Source: Mesostigma viride
Lineage: Eukaryota; Streptophyta; Mesostigmatophyceae; Mesostigmatales; Mesostigmataceae
Assembly (NCBI GenBank): GCA_009746045.1
Contig: RPFO01001005.1
Location: forward strand, 1 to 64,000
Reading direction: 5' to 3'
Length of the DNA: 64,000 bases
In this document: piece by piece, positions 63,432 through 64,000 of the stretch
Position numbering within the stretch: the stretch's first letter is position 1
Layout of the letters: each line of letters opens with the position of its first letter
The notes under the pieces: model-generated
The model's database searches: none
What the model was told of the DNA's origin: nothing
The model's input: only the letters and a program-made list of their open reading frames with translations
Program-made: the position numbers and the translations under genes

Positions 63432-64000
63432 ATGCAAATATCGATGGCTCTCTCCAATGCCCCAAGGTCTTTTACAACCCCGTTCACGCACGCCCTGTTT
63501 GAATTAACGAATGAGACAGATAGCATGTGGATATTTAAACTGAAACCCGCTCTTTATTTTGAGGTCGATCTGGAAAAGGAGATCATGGTGAGGAAGGCAG
63601 ATCGCATGATACACGCTCAGAACCTGACTTGGGCAGCCTCCAATGGGCAGAAGCGATTTGAAAGCTGGTTCCGACTAGACAGCTCAAAAGCCCACATAGC
63701 GGCTTTGGAAAGATCCAAAGACATAGAACACGATTCTGTGTTCAATACGAAAAAGGCTTTTGACATGGTGAGAACTGGCCCTGTCCAGGAAAGGGGTGTT
63801 TGGATCCACCCCGAGCTCGTGTCTCCTTTAGCCGGTTGGATCTCCCCCGACTTCGGAGCTCTGGCCTGGAGCTGGGTCACCCGCATCATGGCGGGCGACA
63901 TCACCGTGATGCAGGTGGTGCGCGACGCCCACGACGCGGTCCACGGCACCGCCACCACGGTGCTGATCCGCACCGAGCCGGGCAACAGCCGCAAGAGGCC
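63432..64000 (+). CDS. KilA-N domain protein (3' end beyond the window)
   Basis: Open from the ATG at 63432 (MQISMALSNAPRS) to the window end, at least 189 residues. Shows the KilA-N domain: LFELTNETDSMWIFKLKPAL, VRKADRMIHAQNLTWAASNGQKRFESWFRLDSS, then RGVWIHPELVSPLAGWISPDFGALAWSWVTRIMAGD. Intronless where the relative at 27113-28596 has a GC-AG intron. C-terminal domain not visible. The domain binds DNA and is common in large DNA viruses. The ATG at 63444 (MALSN) is an alternative start. Confidence 0.8.
   Translation, partial: MQISMALSNAPRSFTTPFTHALFELTNETDSMWIFKLKPALYFEVDLEKEIMVRKADRMIHAQNLTWAASNGQKRFESWFRLDSSKAHIAALERSKDIEHDSVFNTKKAFDMVRTGPVQERGVWIHPELVSPLAGWISPDFGALAWSWVTRIMAGDITVMQVVRDAHDAVHGTATTVLIRTEPGNSRKR

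Noticed and set aside
1..64000. tRNA or rRNA genes
   Set aside because: I looked for cloverleaf-type segments in intergenic stretches and saw none convincing; a covariance-model scan was not possible here.

Overview
The window reads as DNA of a large nucleocytoplasmic virus (Nucleocytoviricota), most likely one that infects an alga or other protist, or a copy of such a virus integrated in a eukaryotic genome. Virus hallmarks are four double-jelly-roll major capsid protein (MCP) genes between 43.6 and 55.9 kb, an A32-type packaging ATPase (56.4-57.1 kb), a late transcription factor VLTF3/A2 homologue (39.2-40.3 kb), a PCNA sliding clamp (40.8-41.5 kb), KilA-N and Bro-like paralogues, a C5 DNA methyltransferase and AATAAA signals behind many genes. 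I cannot name the species. DNA is GC-rich, with AT-rich islands in repeats and in part of one low-complexity gene pair.

Layout. 1-1.4 kb: tandem repeats and a foldback (MITE-like) element. 1.4-14.8 kb: accessory genes, including a frameshifted Rieske oxygenase, a frameshifted ADP-ribosyltransferase-like gene, a Bro-like gene, a MYND protein, two tandem glycosyltransferases and an IQ/U-box-like protein. 14.85-22.7 kb: an imperfect palindrome of nearly 8 kb. Its left arm has intact zinc-ribbon and F-box genes; its right arm has decayed copies; its centre is a perfect 68-bp palindrome flanked by arrays of the G-box GCCACGTGGC. 22.9-28.6 kb: a broken F-box paralogue, a RING gene with two spliceosomal introns, and a KilA-N gene with repeat-filled introns, one of which looks like a GC-AG intron holding hairpin repeats with compensatory changes. 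28.8-43.6 kb: Bro-like gene, lectin-like protein, methyltransferase, a long repeat-rich probable structural gene pair, VLTF3, PCNA and a LysM protein. 43.6-55.9 kb: the capsid cluster, interrupted by a Bro-like pair and an intact second Rieske oxygenase. 56-63.1 kb: a block of mostly leftward genes with the packaging ATPase, a JAMM metalloprotease-like protein and membrane or structural candidates. 63.2-64 kb: a KilA-N remnant followed by an intact KilA-N gene cut by the window end.

How the genes fit together. The 39-63 kb block is a core replication, late-transcription and morphogenesis region. The 1-30 kb part is accessory and rearranged. F-box, RING, U-box-like and JAMM proteins suggest interference with host ubiquitin signalling; the Rieske oxygenases suggest interference with pigment or membrane-associated metabolism (inference).

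Caution on sequence quality. At least a dozen genes, some of them core genes (packaging ATPase, two MCPs), are split by single-base frameshifts, often in G or C runs, with the protein signal continuing cleanly in another frame. This could be uncorrected homopolymer error or real decay of an endogenous copy. Split genes are entered as pseudogenes spanning all fragments.
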